DNA from: Coxiellaceae bacterium
GTDB taxonomy: Bacteria > Pseudomonadota > Gammaproteobacteria > Coxiellales > Coxiellaceae
Reading direction: 5' to 3'
Length of the DNA: 43,741 bases
NCBI GenBank assembly: GCA_021731545.1
Contig: JAKFXE010000009.1
Coordinates: 1 to 43,741, forward strand
Positions 42,531 to 43,741 of the stretch are shown here, piece after piece; within the stretch, counting starts at the first letter, position 1, and each line of letters opens with the position of its first letter. The translations under genes and the position numbers were made by a program. The notes beneath the pieces were generated by a model. That model saw nothing but the letters and a program-made list of their open reading frames with translations, was not told where the DNA came from and did not search any database.

Positions 42531-43697
42531 TTATTCTAAACCAAAGCGATTATCGATAATAACCCGTGAACCCGTATGCAACTTCAGCTGACCTGAAGTG
42601 ACTACCCTTTCGCCCGCCTTTAAACCTTTCTCAACAGACACAAAATGATTTTTAGTTTCACCCAAGCTCACCACTCGCTCTGTTACCTCAAGTATGGGTT
42701 CTTTTGAATCTGGGATTTTCTTTTCGGTAATCACGAATACATTGTTTCCATAAGGACTTGAAGTAACCGCCGTATTCGGCACCACAATAACTTTTTCATT
42801 TCGATTTAAAACAAGCTCAATCTTTGCAAATAATCCTGGAATTAACTTTCCATTCTCATTAGGCACGGTGGCCTGAACATCCACCGTATGCGTATCTAAA
42901 TCAACTTTAGGACTAATAGCGGTAATTTTACCCTCAAAGACTTCATTGGGATAACTGTCCAGCATTAAACGTACCGTTTCTCCTAACGCTAATTCTGAAA
43001 GAGATTGCTCTGGTATCGAAAAGTTTAAATATAAAGGATGCATAGACTGCAACGTAACCAATACCGTACCGGGTGAAATGTATTGACCTAAATCTACAGC
43101 TAAAATACCTAATTTTCCGGAAAAAGGAGCCCTAATATGCTTGAGTGCGAGCAGCTCCTGCTCTTTATTAAAATTAGCCTCCGCTTGTTTCAGATTAGCA
43201 GAGGCTTGATCGTAATCTGCTTTAGAAACCACATGCTGATCCAACAATTTTTGTTGCCGCTGGAAAGCCAGTTGGGTTAACTCCCACTGCGATCGTAAAT
43301 TCTTCAAACTTTGTTGGTCCACCCGATCCTCTAAGTCCAATAGAGCTTGTCCTGCTGTGACAGCTTCCCCCGAATGAACATAGATTTTATGAACCGTTCC
43401 AGAGACCTCGGCGCTGATATCAACCCCATGTACCGCCTTTAAAGTTCCCACACTTTTAAGTGAAGGCTGCCAGATTTCTGCTCTAGCAGGGGCCGCTGAA
43501 ATCACTACGGGAGGCGCTTGAAAATGCGCAAAATAACGCTTAATGAAAAGACTCTTCACAAGGTCGAAAGCAAAGATGCCTCCGAAAACAAGAACTAAGG
43601 CCAAAACAACCAGAGTCCGAGCTTTGTGTTGCGTAAATTGAAGCTTCATAAAAGCCTTCGCTATGAAAATGGATTTCCAAAGAGATTTCTTAAGCAT
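42531..43697 (-). CDS. RND efflux periplasmic adaptor (membrane fusion protein)
   Basis: Adaptor linking the RND pump to an outer-membrane channel. An uncleaved N-terminal anchor (about residues 27-52, TLVVLALVLVFGGIFAFDLV) precedes the lipoyl half-motif SAEVSGTVHKIYVHSGEAVT, a helical hairpin (QSLKNLRSQWELTQLAFQRQ..., about 110-165), the second lipoyl half IRAPFSGKLGILAVDLGQYI, a beta-barrel (TAISPKVDLDTHTVDVQATV) and the membrane-proximal end. No lipobox is present. The ATG at 43697 has AAGG nearby; ATG at 43649 (MKLQFTQ) with GAAGG is an alternative. Likely first gene of the operon. Confidence 0.92.
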   Translation of the reverse strand: MLKKSLWKSIFIAKAFMKLQFTQHKARTLVVLALVLVFGGIFAFDLVKSLFIKRYFAHFQAPPVVISAAPARAEIWQPSLKSVGTLKAVHGVDISAEVSGTVHKIYVHSGEAVTAGQALLDLEDRVDQQSLKNLRSQWELTQLAFQRQQKLLDQHVVSKADYDQASANLKQAEANFNKEQELLALKHIRAPFSGKLGILAVDLGQYISPGTVLVTLQSMHPLYLNFSIPEQSLSELALGETVRLMLDSYPNEVFEGKITAISPKVDLDTHTVDVQATVPNENGKLIPGLFAKIELVLNRNEKVIVVPNTAVTSSPYGNNVFVITEKKIPDSKEPILEVTERVVSLGETKNHFVSVEKGLKAGERVVTSGQLKLHTGSRVIIDNRFGLE

Positions 43698-43727
43698 CAG
43701 AACACCTTAATGGACAAAAGAGCCCGC

Positions 43728-43733
43728 ATTATA
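43728..43733 (-). promoter_or_regulatory. -10 element of the RND efflux operon
   Basis: On the minus strand the sequence is TATAAT, a perfect consensus, 30 bases before the adaptor ATG. The -35 region would lie beyond the window edge, so the promoter cannot be completed. Confidence 0.55.
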
Positions 43734-43741
43734 TACTGATT

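Noticed and set aside
1-43741. CRISPR arrays, rRNA genes, riboswitches and prophage structural genes
   Set aside because: No regularly spaced direct repeats, no rRNA sequence, no recognisable riboswitch core ahead of purC, dapA or the efflux operon, and only the single Bro-N gene of phage type were seen.

Overview
The window is a chromosomal segment of a moderately AT-rich gammaproteobacterium. Two gene orders are typical of gamma-proteobacteria: dapA-bamC-purC and fimV-truA-accD-folC-dedD-cvpA-purF. The 1618-residue NAD-dependent glutamate dehydrogenase, the AddB-like/UvrD-like helicase-nuclease pair and an effector-like orphan suggest a host-associated member, perhaps of the Legionellales. 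That placement is inference from gene content, not from a marker-gene comparison.

Layout. (1) 1-2269 is a decayed accessory block: the 3' end of an IS256-family insertion sequence sits inside a broken hsdM gene, followed by a broken XRE-type regulator and a Bro-N protein, and the block ends at the 3' end of a tRNA-Ser(CGA) gene. (2) 2270-5862 holds tRNA-Ser, purC, bamC, dapA (minus strand) and rmuC (plus strand). (3) 5923-7849 is a three-gene minus-strand cassette: a small secreted Cys/Lys-rich peptide, a DUF692 (MNIO) enzyme and a DUF2063 partner. It looks like a ribosomally made, post-translationally modified metal-binding peptide system of the bufferin/HvfA kind. (4) 7909-15098 holds the giant glutamate dehydrogenase and a divergent OmpR/QseBC-type two-component system. 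(5) 15357-24823 is a tightly packed plus-strand run: AddB-like nuclease, UvrD-like helicase (with an in-frame stop at codon 10), 5'-nucleotidase, GT-C-like membrane protein and a membrane-associated orphan. (6) 24809-31240 holds pyrD, an orphan, rluB-scpB-scpA, yciB-bolA and an MFS transporter. (7) 31508-39437 holds rpmE facing a seven-gene minus-strand block fimV-like/truA/accD/folC-dedD/cvpA/purF/dusA. (8) 39498-43741 is a two-gene RND efflux operon with a -10 box at the window edge.

The most interesting items are the MNIO peptide cassette, whose core is built of repeated Lys-Cys units; a single reading frame joining FolC to the DedD/SPOR cell-division protein; the stop codon in front of the Walker A motif of the AddA-like helicase; and the insertion-sequence-interrupted, frameshifted restriction-modification remnant beside tRNA-Ser. 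All calls come from reading motifs and gene order by eye; no database search was run.
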